From positions 186,001 through 250,000 of the forward strand of contig JADJXL010000020.1 of NCBI GenBank assembly GCA_016715885.1: a stretch of DNA of 64,000 nt, written 5' to 3'. The stretch is from Polyangiaceae bacterium (GTDB lineage Bacteria > Myxococcota_A > Polyangia > Polyangiales > Polyangiaceae). This document shows, piece after piece, positions 55,306-64,000 of the stretch (its first letter is position 1; the number at the start of each line of letters is the position of its first letter). A program made the translations under genes and the position numbers. The notes below the pieces were generated by a model, which did not search any database, had not been told where the DNA came from, and worked only from the letters and a program-made list of their open reading frames with translations.

Positions 55306-56235
55306 TTAAGGTTTGGGCGGTGCTGACGACACACGCGCGCACACATCTTCGATCGCGTGCGCAATGTCCTCGGGCACCTCTTCCTGCGTGAAGTGTCCCG
55401 CTTGCGTAGCGGCCACATACGCTCGAGGAAACGCCCTTTCGTGCCGTGCAAGAGCCTTGCCCAAGATGGGATCGCGCACGCCCCAGACGAGCGCCATCGG
55501 GCCCGTGAAGCCGAGCATGAACGCTTCGCCGCGACGCAACGCCGGCATGCTCGGATGATCCGGTGAATCTGGAACCATGCGAGCAAGCGCCAGTGGTCCG
55601 ATGCGGTCGGACAAACTCCGCAGCGGGTACGTGTACGCCTTCGCCACGGTGCCCTTGATCGACTTGCGATCGCCCTGCACGGAAGCAAGGACGTTCTGGG
55701 GAAAACCCAAACCGCGGAACACGAGGTCGCTCACGACGGGCATGCGCGCAAAGCGATGAAACGCTGTACCTCGAGGATTCGATGGAAGAACGACCGCCGT
55801 GTTGCTCAAGACGACCGCGGCGACGCGATCGGGCACCATCGACCCCACGAGCGCCCCGATCGGACCTCCCCAGTCTTGCAGAACGAGCACCATGCCGCGC
55901 AGATCGAGCGTTTCGACGAGCTCCACAATCGCTTCCGCGTGACGCTCGACGGAATGATCCTCCAAGCGCGCAAGACGATCGGACAAGCCAAAACCGAGCA
56001 AATCCGGGGCGACGCAGCGCATTTCCGGCAGCCGAACGATCACCTTGCGCCAAAGAAACGACCAGGTCGGATTGCCGTGAATGAGCAGCACGGGCCGCGA
56101 GCGTTCCGGGCCGTGATCGATGAAGTGCACGACTTTTCCTGCGTCTCGGCCGCGTTCGAGCCGGTAGGCTCGCCGCCGCTCGGGCAGTTCGGTCGTCAAG
56201 AAGCTCGGCAGGGCAGGGGCAGGAGCGAACGGCAT
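55306..56235 (-). CDS. Alpha/beta hydrolase, haloalkane-dehalogenase-like
   Basis: A 309-aa enzyme. The oxyanion region HGNP is at 53-56, nucleophile D121 in LQDWGG (with W122), and catalytic H281 in AGHFTQEE. An Asp nucleophile followed by Trp is typical of haloalkane dehalogenases and also of the OleB beta-lactone decarboxylases of bacterial hydrocarbon synthesis. No ole partner genes are visible, so the substrate remains open. Cytoplasmic. Confidence 0.88.
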   Translation of the reverse strand: MPFAPAPALPSFLTTELPERRRAYRLERGRDAGKVVHFIDHGPERSRPVLLIHGNPTWSFLWRKVIVRLPEMRCVAPDLLGFGLSDRLARLEDHSVERHAEAIVELVETLDLRGMVLVLQDWGGPIGALVGSMVPDRVAAVVLSNTAVVLPSNPRGTAFHRFARMPVVSDLVFRGLGFPQNVLASVQGDRKSIKGTVAKAYTYPLRSLSDRIGPLALARMVPDSPDHPSMPALRRGEAFMLGFTGPMALVWGVRDPILGKALARHERAFPRAYVAATQAGHFTQEEVPEDIAHAIEDVCARVSSAPPKP

Positions 56236-56338
56236 GCGCCGGAGACAGTATCAGTCGATCGAAGATTTGACACGGGTCATGTTACGAGCGTGAATGATTG
56301 CGTGATCGGGCGCCGCTGCCCATCCTCGATACCGGTAC

Positions 56339-57196
56339 GTGCTCAAAGAAACGCTTCTTGCCCGCAGGAGTTTGTTGCTTGGTTTGACCGGCATGGGCTT
56401 CACGACGGCAGCGTTTTTCCTGGAACGAAACACGCGCCCTCGCGTGAACGTTTGGCCCGAAGCGCTCGGGCGGATTCATGGGATCTCGCCCGTCATTCCT
56501 GCTGATTTTGGAATTCGGCGCGTCTTCGTCGATCCTGGTCACGGCGCGCCGAACAATCCCGGGAACGAGTCGTGCGAGTGCCGCGACGAACAGGACTTCA
56601 CGCTGGAAGTTGCGAAAAACGTAGCGGAGTTCTTGCGACGAACGGGACGCTTCGACGTCAAACTTTCCCGCGATGGCGACGAGCGTGTCGCATATCCGGC
56701 GCGCGTCGAAGCCGCGACGGCGTGGGGGGCGGACGTTTTCCTGAGCATCCATTCGGACATCCGAGGACAAACAGGCGAGACGCAAATCGTTGCACCCGCA
56801 AAGGTTTGTCGCGTAAACCTATCGGCGCCCGGCTTTTCGGTGCTCTTTTCCGAAGACGGCGACGCGCCGCTCGTTGCTGCGCGCAGGAAACTCGCGCGTC
56901 GGACGGCGAGGCGCATGCATGAAGCCGGGTTTGGCGCGTATGCGGGGGCCGAGTACGGATCGCTGTATGAAAACGATTCGGAGGAGCCTGGCGTGTTCAT
57001 GGATCGGCATGCGTTCGACAAGCGGATTTTCGTTTTGTGGAAGCCGCCGATGCCTTCGGTCATCGTTGAGACGCACCATGCGCTCGATCCGCGAGAGGTT
57101 CGGCTTTGGGCCGACAAGTCGACGCACGACGCGTTTGCCGCGGCGCTCGCAACAGCCTTCGCCGATGCTCTTGCCACCGCGCCCAAAGCCCCTTAA
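56339..57196 (+). CDS. N-acetylmuramoyl-L-alanine amidase (Amidase_3)
   Basis: A 285-aa zinc amidase that cuts the peptide from peptidoglycan. Ligands: H68 in VDPGHGAPNNPG, E84 in the CRDEQDF loop, and H in FLSIHSD near residue 143; VIVETHH carries the catalytic Glu. The start is GTG 56339, giving a leader with a Arg-Arg-Ser-LLLGL segment (Tat-like RRS). 12 nt upstream of the peroxidase gene; probably one operon. Confidence 0.88.
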   Translation: MLKETLLARRSLLLGLTGMGFTTAAFFLERNTRPRVNVWPEALGRIHGISPVIPADFGIRRVFVDPGHGAPNNPGNESCECRDEQDFTLEVAKNVAEFLRRTGRFDVKLSRDGDERVAYPARVEAATAWGADVFLSIHSDIRGQTGETQIVAPAKVCRVNLSAPGFSVLFSEDGDAPLVAARRKLARRTARRMHEAGFGAYAGAEYGSLYENDSEEPGVFMDRHAFDKRIFVLWKPPMPSVIVETHHALDPREVRLWADKSTHDAFAAALATAFADALATAPKAP

Positions 57197-57208
57197 GCAC
57201 TCCAACTG

Positions 57209-57838
57209 ATGTTTGATCTCGGAAGCAAGCGCTTTGGGATGTGTGCCGCGACGTTGGTCTTGGCGCTCTTGGGTTGCGATGGTGGGTCGCGAGCCATTCC
57301 GGCCGAAGCGCCGACTCGATCTACGACGAATCAGGCCACGACGAATCAGGAGGGAAAAACCATGAGTCTCTACGATTTCACGATGAAGGACATTTGGGGT
57401 GCCGACAAATCGCTCGCCGACTATCGCGGCAAAGTGGTGCTCGTCGTGAACGTGGCATCGCAATGTGGGTTTACGCCGCAATACGAGGGGCTCGAAAAGC
57501 TCTACGAAAAGTATTCGGACAAGGGCCTTGTCGTCGCCGGATTTCCTGCAAACGATTACGGCGCGCAGGAGCCCGGAACGGATTCGGAAATCGCCACGTT
57601 TTGCACGTCCAAGTATGGCGTGAAGTTTCCGATGTTTTCAAAAATCACCGTCAAAGGAAGCGGGAAACATGCCCTGTACGCGTTTTTGACGCAGGCCGAG
57701 CCGGCGGGCGAAGTGAAATGGAACTTCGAGAAGTTTTTGGTGGGGAAAGATGGCCAAGTGATCACGCGTTTCCCGTCGTCTGTCGCGCCGGAAGACGAAA
57801 AACTCGTGCAGGCCATCGAACGCGCGCTCGGAAGCTGA
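57209..57838 (+). CDS. Glutathione-peroxidase-like lipoprotein (Cys type)
   Basis: A 209-aa thiol peroxidase of the GPX family. Lipobox LALLGC (C23), then a short linker with repeated TTNQ. The peroxidatic Cys is C86 in NVASQCGFTPQY, with FPANDYGAQEPG (Gln near) and KWNFEKFL as in GPX. It is Cys-dependent, not a selenoprotein. ATG 57209 gives the lipid anchor, so it probably detoxifies peroxides at the envelope. Confidence 0.92.
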   Translation: MFDLGSKRFGMCAATLVLALLGCDGGSRAIPAEAPTRSTTNQATTNQEGKTMSLYDFTMKDIWGADKSLADYRGKVVLVVNVASQCGFTPQYEGLEKLYEKYSDKGLVVAGFPANDYGAQEPGTDSEIATFCTSKYGVKFPMFSKITVKGSGKHALYAFLTQAEPAGEVKWNFEKFLVGKDGQVITRFPSSVAPEDEKLVQAIERALGS

Positions 57839-57879
57839 ATCGATGGCGAAGGCAACGGTTTGGAGTTACCGCATGCCGA

Positions 57880-59274
57880 TCAATGCGTGATCTCGATGCC
57901 GTTGTCGCTGAGGGCCGTGATTTCGTCTTGCGCCGTTTCCAAATCGAAGTTCTGCACGTCGACACCGGGAACCGTAATGGCTTCGACGCTCATCATGAGT
58001 GGGCCGACGGGCAGGGGATCTGGCGAAAGCGTGGGCAGGCTGAACGACGTGCGATTGTCGTAAAGTGCCACCGCCCAAGCTCGCTCGCCCATGGGCACTC
58101 CGAAGCCGACCGAATGAATGGTTGCATCTGAAACGGCTTTGAAGCTGTAAACGCCTCCGGTTGCAGCAAGGTCGGTGGGCGTTGCCTGGTAATTCGGAAC
58201 GGCGATGTCCTTGGTCACGTCGACGGCTCGCATCCACGTGGTGGTCGAGGGAAATGGTTTGTCCATGACGCTTGCACGAGCGATCACGTCATATCGGCCC
58301 GATGCAAAGATGCCCGTGAGCGTCGGGACTTTTGCCACGTCGACCTGATCCCCGAAGAACAATGGGATTTGCCCTTCATCGCCCATGGTGAGCAGCGGAA
58401 TGGCGGCAGAAGCATCCATGCCGGCGGGCGCCGCAGGCACCGTGACTTTCAAGTCGGTGAGCATGTCGGTCGGGAACAATTCGAGCGTCTGTCCCGTGAG
58501 ATTGCTCCCCGCGTTCACCTCGACGCCCGTTTTGAATGCGAAGCCATAGAGGGCACGCGTATCATCCGCTTGATCCATGAGCGTGCCTTTCGTATCGACG
58601 TCGATGATCAAGGCGAAAATCATTTGTTTTCCGGTGCGCGTGACGAGTTGCCAATTGCACGGCTGCGACGGAGCCGGCGGAGGCAATTTGATGCACGCAT
58701 TGGGGGGCGGTCCCATGCCTCCTCCCGGCTGCTGAATGTCATTCGCGGGATCTCCGATTTTGCTGCTCCACGAGTAACTCACGAGCGCGACCCAAATGTG
58801 GTTCGTCGCGTTCTCGAGGGTATCGAATCCCGTAATGGTCCCGGACACTTGCGCGGTTTCCACCGTCGGAGGTTTCGTCCGACCGAGCGGAATGGTGACG
58901 TTCGCGCCGTTGACGCCGAACCACGTTGCAGCGACGTGATCCGCGGCCGTCACGGTAATGGTTTGCGCGCCTTGAAGCGCGGGATTTTTGAATGTGACGA
59001 GGCCCGTTTCATCCGTCGTGCCCTCGAGTGGCTCCGTCGCATCCGGTTCACCGACGCGCACCGCCGCACCCGCAATGGGTTCTTTGGTGTCCCCATCGAT
59101 GGCGTACACGTTGATCTTGCCATCGACGGCCCCCGATCCAATGCCCCCGCCCGGTATTTCCTGGGGCGCCGCGTCGTTCATTTTATCGACGGTGGTCGTG
59201 TCACCCCCGCACCCAATCGTCGAAAGCACCGGAACCATTGCGCAGAGCGCAAGCCAACGTGTCATGGTAGTCAT
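57880..59274 (-). CDS. Carboxypeptidase-regulatory-like lipoprotein
   Basis: A 464-aa lipoprotein: VLSTIGCGG, then INVYAIDGDTKEPIAGAAVRVG, an Ig-like/carboxypeptidase-regulatory repeat, and a long beta-rich region. GAGGAGG precedes ATG 59274 by about 6 nt, which decides the start. Function unknown; extracellular or periplasmic. Confidence 0.82.
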   Translation of the reverse strand: MTTMTRWLALCAMVPVLSTIGCGGDTTTVDKMNDAAPQEIPGGGIGSGAVDGKINVYAIDGDTKEPIAGAAVRVGEPDATEPLEGTTDETGLVTFKNPALQGAQTITVTAADHVAATWFGVNGANVTIPLGRTKPPTVETAQVSGTITGFDTLENATNHIWVALVSYSWSSKIGDPANDIQQPGGGMGPPPNACIKLPPPAPSQPCNWQLVTRTGKQMIFALIIDVDTKGTLMDQADDTRALYGFAFKTGVEVNAGSNLTGQTLELFPTDMLTDLKVTVPAAPAGMDASAAIPLLTMGDEGQIPLFFGDQVDVAKVPTLTGIFASGRYDVIARASVMDKPFPSTTTWMRAVDVTKDIAVPNYQATPTDLAATGGVYSFKAVSDATIHSVGFGVPMGERAWAVALYDNRTSFSLPTLSPDPLPVGPLMMSVEAITVPGVDVQNFDLETAQDEITALSDNGIEITH

Positions 59275-59501
59275 GTAAGCCTCCTCAATCGAAGCGACCG
59301 GGACATTTGTCCCACGTCCAACCAATCGTGCCACGGCATCTCGCGCTTGGCGATATTCATTCGAAAGGCCGAATCTAAGCCTCGCACACGCAGAGAGGCG
59401 ACGAACACGTCACGGTTGTCGCTTCGAACTTGCTTTCGCAACGCGACTAGGTGCAATAAGGGCGAAGCAGTGTGCCGCGCTGACTGCGGAACGGGAGAGT
59501 C

Positions 59502-62372
59502 ATGAGAAGACGATCGATGAACAGAGCAAACGCGTCGTGGCTGGGGATTGCGGTCCTGACGCTGATGTCAACGACCGGATGCGAGGTCATCTCGAAGGTC
59601 GATCGAAGCGATCTCGATCAAGGAACAGGCGGCGCATCGCCGACGACATCTTCCTCGTCTTCGTCGAGCTCGAGCGGTTCGATGGCCGAATGCACGGAAG
59701 CGACCGTCGACGCGGATTGTCCCGCGCCGGAGAACGAGTGCCTCGTGCGCACGTGCGAGGCGGGAAAATGCGGCACGGCGCCGGCCGCGCAAGGAACGCC
59801 CGTTTCCACCGACGTGCCTGGCGATTGCCAAGTCACGTACTGCGATGGAGAGGGCGCTCCCACGACGCAAAACGACGACATGGACATGCCCAATGACGGG
59901 CTCGAATGCACCACCGACGCCTGCGACAACGGCACGCCGACGCACACGCCAGTGGCCGAAGGGACGGGCTGTGGAGCAGGCGGTACGCTCTTCTGTGACG
60001 CCGCCGGTGCATGTGTCGGCTGCTTGATCGACGCCGACTGTGGACAGCCTGCCGACGACTGTTCAGCGCCCGTTTGCACCGCCGGAAGCTGCGAGACGAG
60101 CTTCACGCAGATCGGTACGCCCACGACGAACCAAACGGCGGGCGATTGTCAAGAAGAACAATGCGATGGTCTCGGCGGCACCAAGGTCGTCACGCAATCG
60201 TCCGACATCAACGACGACAACAACGCGTGCACGGCGGATTCCTGTAGCGGCTCGACGCCCGCGCACGCGAACCTGCCTTCCGGCACGACTTGCACCGACG
60301 GAGGCCTCGGGAAGACGTGCAACGGCGCGGGTGCGTGTGTCGAGTGTTTGACCGCGGCAGACTGCACGAGCAAGGTTTGCGTTGCGCAGGCGTGCGCAGC
60401 GCCCGCGTGCGACGACGGAGTGCAGAACGACGTCGAGACGGACGTCGACTGCGGTGGTGGAACCTGTTCAGCTTGCGCCAATGGACAGAATTGCACGCAG
60501 AACGACGATTGCACGAGCACCGTGTGCGCGACGGGCGTGTGCGCCGCTTCGCTGTGTGCCGATAATCGCGTCACGGGCAACGAAGGTTGCGACGATGGCA
60601 ATACGACACCGGGCGATGGCTGCTCCGCCACGTGCGCCGTCGAAACCGGCTACGAATGCGTGGGCGAACCCAGCGTCTGCACCGTGAGCTGCGGCGACAG
60701 CGGTCTCGACCCCAACGAAACGTGCGACGACGGCAATACGACGCCTGGCGACGGATGTTCTGCCACGTGCGCCATCGAGCCTGGTTATTCGTGCTCCGGT
60801 ACGCCGAGCGTTTGCGTCATTTCGTGCGGCGAGGGTACCATTACCGGTTCCGAAGCATGCGACGACGGCAACCTCGTCAATGGCGACGGCTGTTCGGATA
60901 CGTGCAGCATCGAGCCGGGGTGGGACTGCACCGGCGCACCCAGCATGTGCGGGCCCGTCTGCGGCGATACCGTCATCGTTGGCGGTGAAACGTGCGACGA
61001 CGGCAATGCGAACAGCGGCGATTGCTGTAGCTCCGCGTGCCAGCTCGAAGCAGGCTGCGAAGTCGAGCCCAATGACACGGACGCGACGGCCAATGCGTAT
61101 GCAGACGTGTTCCTCAATGACAAGGTCAAGGCGCTCATCGAGCCTTCTTTCGATATCGACTACTTCTCGTTCGTCGTGCCCGCGGGCCAGAACGGCGAGA
61201 TCGCCATCGAATCGATGGATGGGCCGCTTGGAAGCACCTGTGCAAATCTCGAAGTCGATACCAATGTCACCGTGTACGATTCGAGCCTCAACGTCCTCGG
61301 GGTAAACGACGACATCAGCGGCTCGGATTACTGCTCGATACTCACCGTCCCGGCCCTCACGCCAGGCACCTACTACATCGAAGTGACGTCGTCGCCGTTC
61401 GTTCCGGATGCGACCTTCGATTACACGATGCAAGCCGTGTTGACGCTCGGCACGTGCAGCAGCGGCACCATTGAAGCAGGCGAAACCTGCGACGACGGCA
61501 ATCTCGACAATGGCGACGGGTGCTCGTCGTCGTGTGCGATTGAGCCCGGCTACCAATGCACGGGCGTGCCCAGCATGTGCACCGACGACGACGAATGCAT
61601 GCTCGGCACGCATGACTGCGTCGCAGGCGCGACGTGCGTCAATACGCCTGGTTCATACATTTGCCAATGTCCGTCGCCTCTGGGCGGTGATGGCAGGTCG
61701 AGCGGCATGGGCTGCGCCAGCGGCATCTACTATGCATTCGACGGCTCGGGAGCAACCGTACCAAACCTCGCCGTCACCCCGCCGCTCAATGCGCCGAATG
61801 CGACCATCGTGGGTGGACAAACCCAGGGGGGCGTGGGCAAGTGCAGCACGGCTCTCAATGGTGTCGGCGGCACGAGCGACACGAACTATGTCGATACGAA
61901 CTGGCCCACGTATTTGAACGGCTCCTGGACCGTTTCGTTCTGGACCGCGAACATGGTGCCGCCTGCTGGCGTCAATCCGGATTACATCTTCGGCGATTTC
62001 ACCGCCGGAACGTTCCGCTGCTTTACCGGAGGCATCGCAGGAAACAACAACATCCTCTTGCGTGGAGCGGGCATGACGGACGTCCTGCTCACGGCTGCCG
62101 CCAACGTTGCCCCGACGATGTCGACGTTCGTGTACGACGCAACGCTCAACAACATCAAGGGCTACATCAACGGCGTGCTTGCGCAGACTGTGGCTCAAGC
62201 CGGCCCGCTGTCATTCACCACCAGCACCGGAACGCTCAAGGTTGGCGCCTATACAAGCACCGTCCCTGCGTTCACCAATGGTGCGCAAATGGACGAATTC
62301 CGCATCTACTTCCGCGCGCTCGACGCGACCGAAGTTGCGGATCTCTGGAACAACCCCGCCTGCACACCCTGA
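59502..62372 (+). CDS. Large modular lipoprotein: Cys-rich DUF4215 repeats, PPC, EGF and LamG-like domains
   Basis: A 956-aa surface lipoprotein. The signal ends MSTTGC (C27), with a poly-Ser linker. Residues 60-360 are Cys-rich pairs (ADCxxPxxxC and GTPTTN). Then come several CDDGNTTPGDGCSATC units, the DUF4215 myxobacterial repeat, at nt about 60585-61035 and again at about 61490. Between them is a PPC-like domain (DIDYFSFVVPAGQNG). An EGF-like unit (CVAGATCVNTPGSYICQC) and a concanavalin-type LamG domain (IYYAFDGSGATV, TVSFWTANM, VGAYTSTVPAF) close the protein. A binding or adhesion role is inferred. Confidence 0.9.
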   Translation: MRRRSMNRANASWLGIAVLTLMSTTGCEVISKVDRSDLDQGTGGASPTTSSSSSSSSSGSMAECTEATVDADCPAPENECLVRTCEAGKCGTAPAAQGTPVSTDVPGDCQVTYCDGEGAPTTQNDDMDMPNDGLECTTDACDNGTPTHTPVAEGTGCGAGGTLFCDAAGACVGCLIDADCGQPADDCSAPVCTAGSCETSFTQIGTPTTNQTAGDCQEEQCDGLGGTKVVTQSSDINDDNNACTADSCSGSTPAHANLPSGTTCTDGGLGKTCNGAGACVECLTAADCTSKVCVAQACAAPACDDGVQNDVETDVDCGGGTCSACANGQNCTQNDDCTSTVCATGVCAASLCADNRVTGNEGCDDGNTTPGDGCSATCAVETGYECVGEPSVCTVSCGDSGLDPNETCDDGNTTPGDGCSATCAIEPGYSCSGTPSVCVISCGEGTITGSEACDDGNLVNGDGCSDTCSIEPGWDCTGAPSMCGPVCGDTVIVGGETCDDGNANSGDCCSSACQLEAGCEVEPNDTDATANAYADVFLNDKVKALIEPSFDIDYFSFVVPAGQNGEIAIESMDGPLGSTCANLEVDTNVTVYDSSLNVLGVNDDISGSDYCSILTVPALTPGTYYIEVTSSPFVPDATFDYTMQAVLTLGTCSSGTIEAGETCDDGNLDNGDGCSSSCAIEPGYQCTGVPSMCTDDDECMLGTHDCVAGATCVNTPGSYICQCPSPLGGDGRSSGMGCASGIYYAFDGSGATVPNLAVTPPLNAPNATIVGGQTQGGVGKCSTALNGVGGTSDTNYVDTNWPTYLNGSWTVSFWTANMVPPAGVNPDYIFGDFTAGTFRCFTGGIAGNNNILLRGAGMTDVLLTAAANVAPTMSTFVYDATLNNIKGYINGVLAQTVAQAGPLSFTTSTGTLKVGAYTSTVPAFTNGAQMDEFRIYFRALDATEVADLWNNPACTP

Positions 62373-62799
62373 CTCGTCCTCCCCAAACAACACCCATGAG
62401 CCGTCGCGTACCGTCGTACGCGATGGTTCTCACATGGGCAAGTTTCGTGCCCACTTGGCGATCTTTTTGAAAAAATCGACACTTCGGACGCCCGATGAGC
62501 CGATCTGCTGACGCGGATCGGGTGTTCGCCGTGGCGAAACGCACATTTCCGGCGTGACATCGCCGTTGCAGGTCGCCGAAGACCCGTTCCGCTCGTCACG
62601 ATCGGGACATCGGAACGATGATCCGACGCTCTTGAGCATCCAGATCGGCAAATCGGACGCCCGAGCAGGCGATCGGGGACGCCTGCATCGAGCGTGCGGG
62701 ATGTCGAGAGAGGTTTATCGAGGGGAAAAGCTTCGGGGGCGAGAGGAAATCTCCCCCTCTCCGCCGCGAAGCGGGGGAGAGGGGGCCGGGGGTGAGGCG
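62373..62799. other. Intergenic region between convergent genes
   Basis: 427 nt with no gene. It holds two copies of TCGGACGCCCGA (near 62475 and 62649) with nearby CGATC words, and the GC-rich hairpin at 62753-62785 described separately. No coding pattern seen. Confidence 0.5.
62753..62785. repeat. GC-rich inverted repeat, possible bidirectional terminator or dispersed repeat
   Basis: Left arm CCCCCTCTCC (62753-62762), right arm GGAGAGGGGG (62776-62785), followed by CCGGGGGTGAGG. It lies between two convergent genes, so it could stop both transcripts. No T-tract follows, and this kind of sequence is often a dispersed genomic repeat. Confidence 0.5.
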
Positions 62800-64000
62800 C
62801 TACTTCCGCTTGCGGCGCAAGAGCCAGCCCAGGAGCAGGCCAAGCGATCCGAGCATGCCCGGGTGCACCGGCGCTGACTCGTCGCTGGCGATCGAGCAAT
62901 CGCAGCCGCCGGCTGGCGTTATGCCACTGCCACCGCTACCGCCGACGCCGACGATTTCACCGGACGAGCTGGAGCTGCTGCTCGAGCTGCTGCTCGACGA
63001 AGCGCCGCCCATGCCGCCCATGCCGCCCATTCCACCGCCGCCCATGCCGGCTTCGCCACCCATGCCGGCTTCGCCGCCCATGCCGCCACCACCCATTCCA
63101 CCGCCGCCCATGCCGCCCATGCCAGCGCCGCCGCCGGTGCCCTGCGTCGGATCCGGCATGACCAGCACGTCGACGCTGTCACCGGCTGAACCTGTGCCAT
63201 CGCTGACATTGAGTTGGAACGTCAGAATCGTGGGATCGGTCACCTCCGGAGCTTGGAAGGCCGGCGTTGCGGTCTGCGAAGCGAACAGCGTTGCTGCGGG
63301 ACCCGCCATCTGGGTCCACGTGAACGTGAGCGGGTCGCCGTCGGGGTCCGAGCTTGCGGAGCCATCGAGCTGCACGAGGTTGCCTTCCATGATGGATTGA
63401 TCCGGGCCTGCGTTGGCGATCGGCACGCCATTGCATTCGCCCGTATCGTCCACGACGCCCGAGAACGGCTTGTTGTCGACCCAGAGGAGCGCGACGTTGT
63501 CGATTTCCCAGCCGATATCCCCGGCGGCCAAGTCCGTTCCGATTCGGAATCGAAGCTTGACGGTTTTGCCCGCAAAGTTTTTCTTGAAGTCGAGCACGGT
63601 CGACGTCATTGCTGGGTAATTGGCGCTCTGGTTCACGAATGCTTGACGATCCGAGATTGGATTGCCTGCCAAATTCGTGATCGTACCGCCATAGCCTGGA
63701 GTCGCGTACGTGCTGACGTCCTCCCAGGTTTGACCACCGTCCGCCGTGATTTCGATGACGCCGCCGTCCCAATACGTATTGGGATTGCCGACGGACGTTT
63801 CGAACGAATATCGGTGTTCGAACGAAACGACGAAGTTGCCGTTCGCGCTGACGTGAATGTCGGGGGTTTCGAGCGACGTGTCGGATGTCGCGCCGTAGTC
63901 GATGCCGTGCCATCGCCAATTGCCTTCGACATCCTTCGTGCGCGACCAAATATCGGTGCGCGACGCGTCGCCAGTGAGGGTAAACGTGGTCTTTTCGCTA
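62800..64000 (-). CDS. Secreted PKD-type protein with MYXO-CTERM (5' end outside window)
   Basis: At least 400 codons, open to the right edge. The upstream part (HVSANGNFVVSFEHRYSFE, ITADGGQTWEDV) is a beta-sandwich like the C-terminal modules of fungalysin-type proteases. A PKD-like domain follows (ANAGPDQSIMEGNLVQLDGSAS). A 50-residue Gly/Met repeat (GGMGGGG units, nt about 63003-63140) and a poly-Ser run precede CDCS, a hydrophobic helix and LLRRKRK, a MYXO-CTERM tail. The catalytic part, if any, is not in the window. Confidence 0.82.
   Translation of the reverse strand, partial: SEKTTFTLTGDASRTDIWSRTKDVEGNWRWHGIDYGATSDTSLETPDIHVSANGNFVVSFEHRYSFETSVGNPNTYWDGGVIEITADGGQTWEDVSTYATPGYGGTITNLAGNPISDRQAFVNQSANYPAMTSTVLDFKKNFAGKTVKLRFRIGTDLAAGDIGWEIDNVALLWVDNKPFSGVVDDTGECNGVPIANAGPDQSIMEGNLVQLDGSASSDPDGDPLTFTWTQMAGPAATLFASQTATPAFQAPEVTDPTILTFQLNVSDGTGSAGDSVDVLVMPDPTQGTGGGAGMGGMGGGGMGGGGMGGEAGMGGEAGMGGGGMGGMGGMGGASSSSSSSSSSSSSGEIVGVGGSGGSGITPAGGCDCSIASDESAPVHPGMLGSLGLLLGWLLRRKRK

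Noticed and set aside
52869..55391. 840-codon open frame on the plus strand
   Set aside because: Antisense of glnS; GC-rich codon pattern keeps the frame open by chance.

Overview
This 64-kb window is GC-rich chromosomal DNA that looks like a myxobacterium (Myxococcota, probably Polyangiales). The signs are four secreted proteins with MYXO-CTERM-type tails (Cys-x-Cys motif, hydrophobic segment, arginine-rich end), myxobacterial Cys-rich DUF4215-type repeats, many Gly/Ser-rich lipoproteins, OmpA/TSP3 envelope proteins and a GlnRS with a YqeY-like tail. No plasmid or prophage backbone is visible.

Positions 1-37,050 form a dense defence/conflict island. It starts inside a BREX type 2 (Pgl) locus: pglX (5' end outside the window), then pglY, pglZ, brxD and brxHI, the last four linked by 4-nt stop/start overlaps. 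Between pglX and pglY lies about 3.2 kb of unrelated DNA: two minus-strand genes (a lipoprotein and a partner), a REP-associated IS200-like transposase (RAYT) bounded by palindromic REP units, and an orphan CRISPR array of six full 37-nt repeats whose trailer-side repeat is cut off next to the RAYT element. pglX, pglZ and brxHI carry single-base or dinucleotide frameshifts, mostly in homopolymers, while pglY and brxD are intact. After a Coq4-like gene and a cytochrome P450 come a Septu-like ATPase/HNH pair (ptuA/ptuB type) preceded by a deleted remnant of a Snf2-like helicase, a hypothetical gene, and a translationally coupled STAND-like NTPase/TPR pair. A beta-helix protein and a hypothetical gene follow.

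Positions 27,747-37,053 hold the most striking unit: seven tightly coupled genes encoding a Ycf46-like AAA+ ATPase, a large Upf1/Dna2-like SF1 helicase, a winged-helix-like protein, a PLD-like/coiled-coil protein, DUF2997, DUF1257 (Ycf35-like) and a small radical-SAM activase-like protein. I do not recognise this exact combination as a named defence system. Its layout (ATP-driven switch, helicase, degenerate nuclease-like scaffold, radical-SAM enzyme) suggests a candidate undescribed nucleic-acid-directed conflict system.

Positions 37,054-64,000 are more ordinary: a 5'-truncated RCC1 gene, an XRE regulator, two tandem Cys-rich lipoproteins, tRNA-Glu(UUC), a lipoprotein with an S74 chaperone-like domain, YchJ, a subtilisin, an M6-like/MXAN_6640-type protease with a HmuY-like partner, a minus-strand run of envelope genes ending in an OmpA/TSP3 protein, DUF3025, a 192-bp MITE matching the ends of the RAYT element, glnS, an alpha/beta hydrolase, an amidase, a lipoprotein glutathione peroxidase, and large secreted modular proteins. 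The last one runs off the right edge.

All assignments come from reading the sequence and remembered family motifs; no database search was run.
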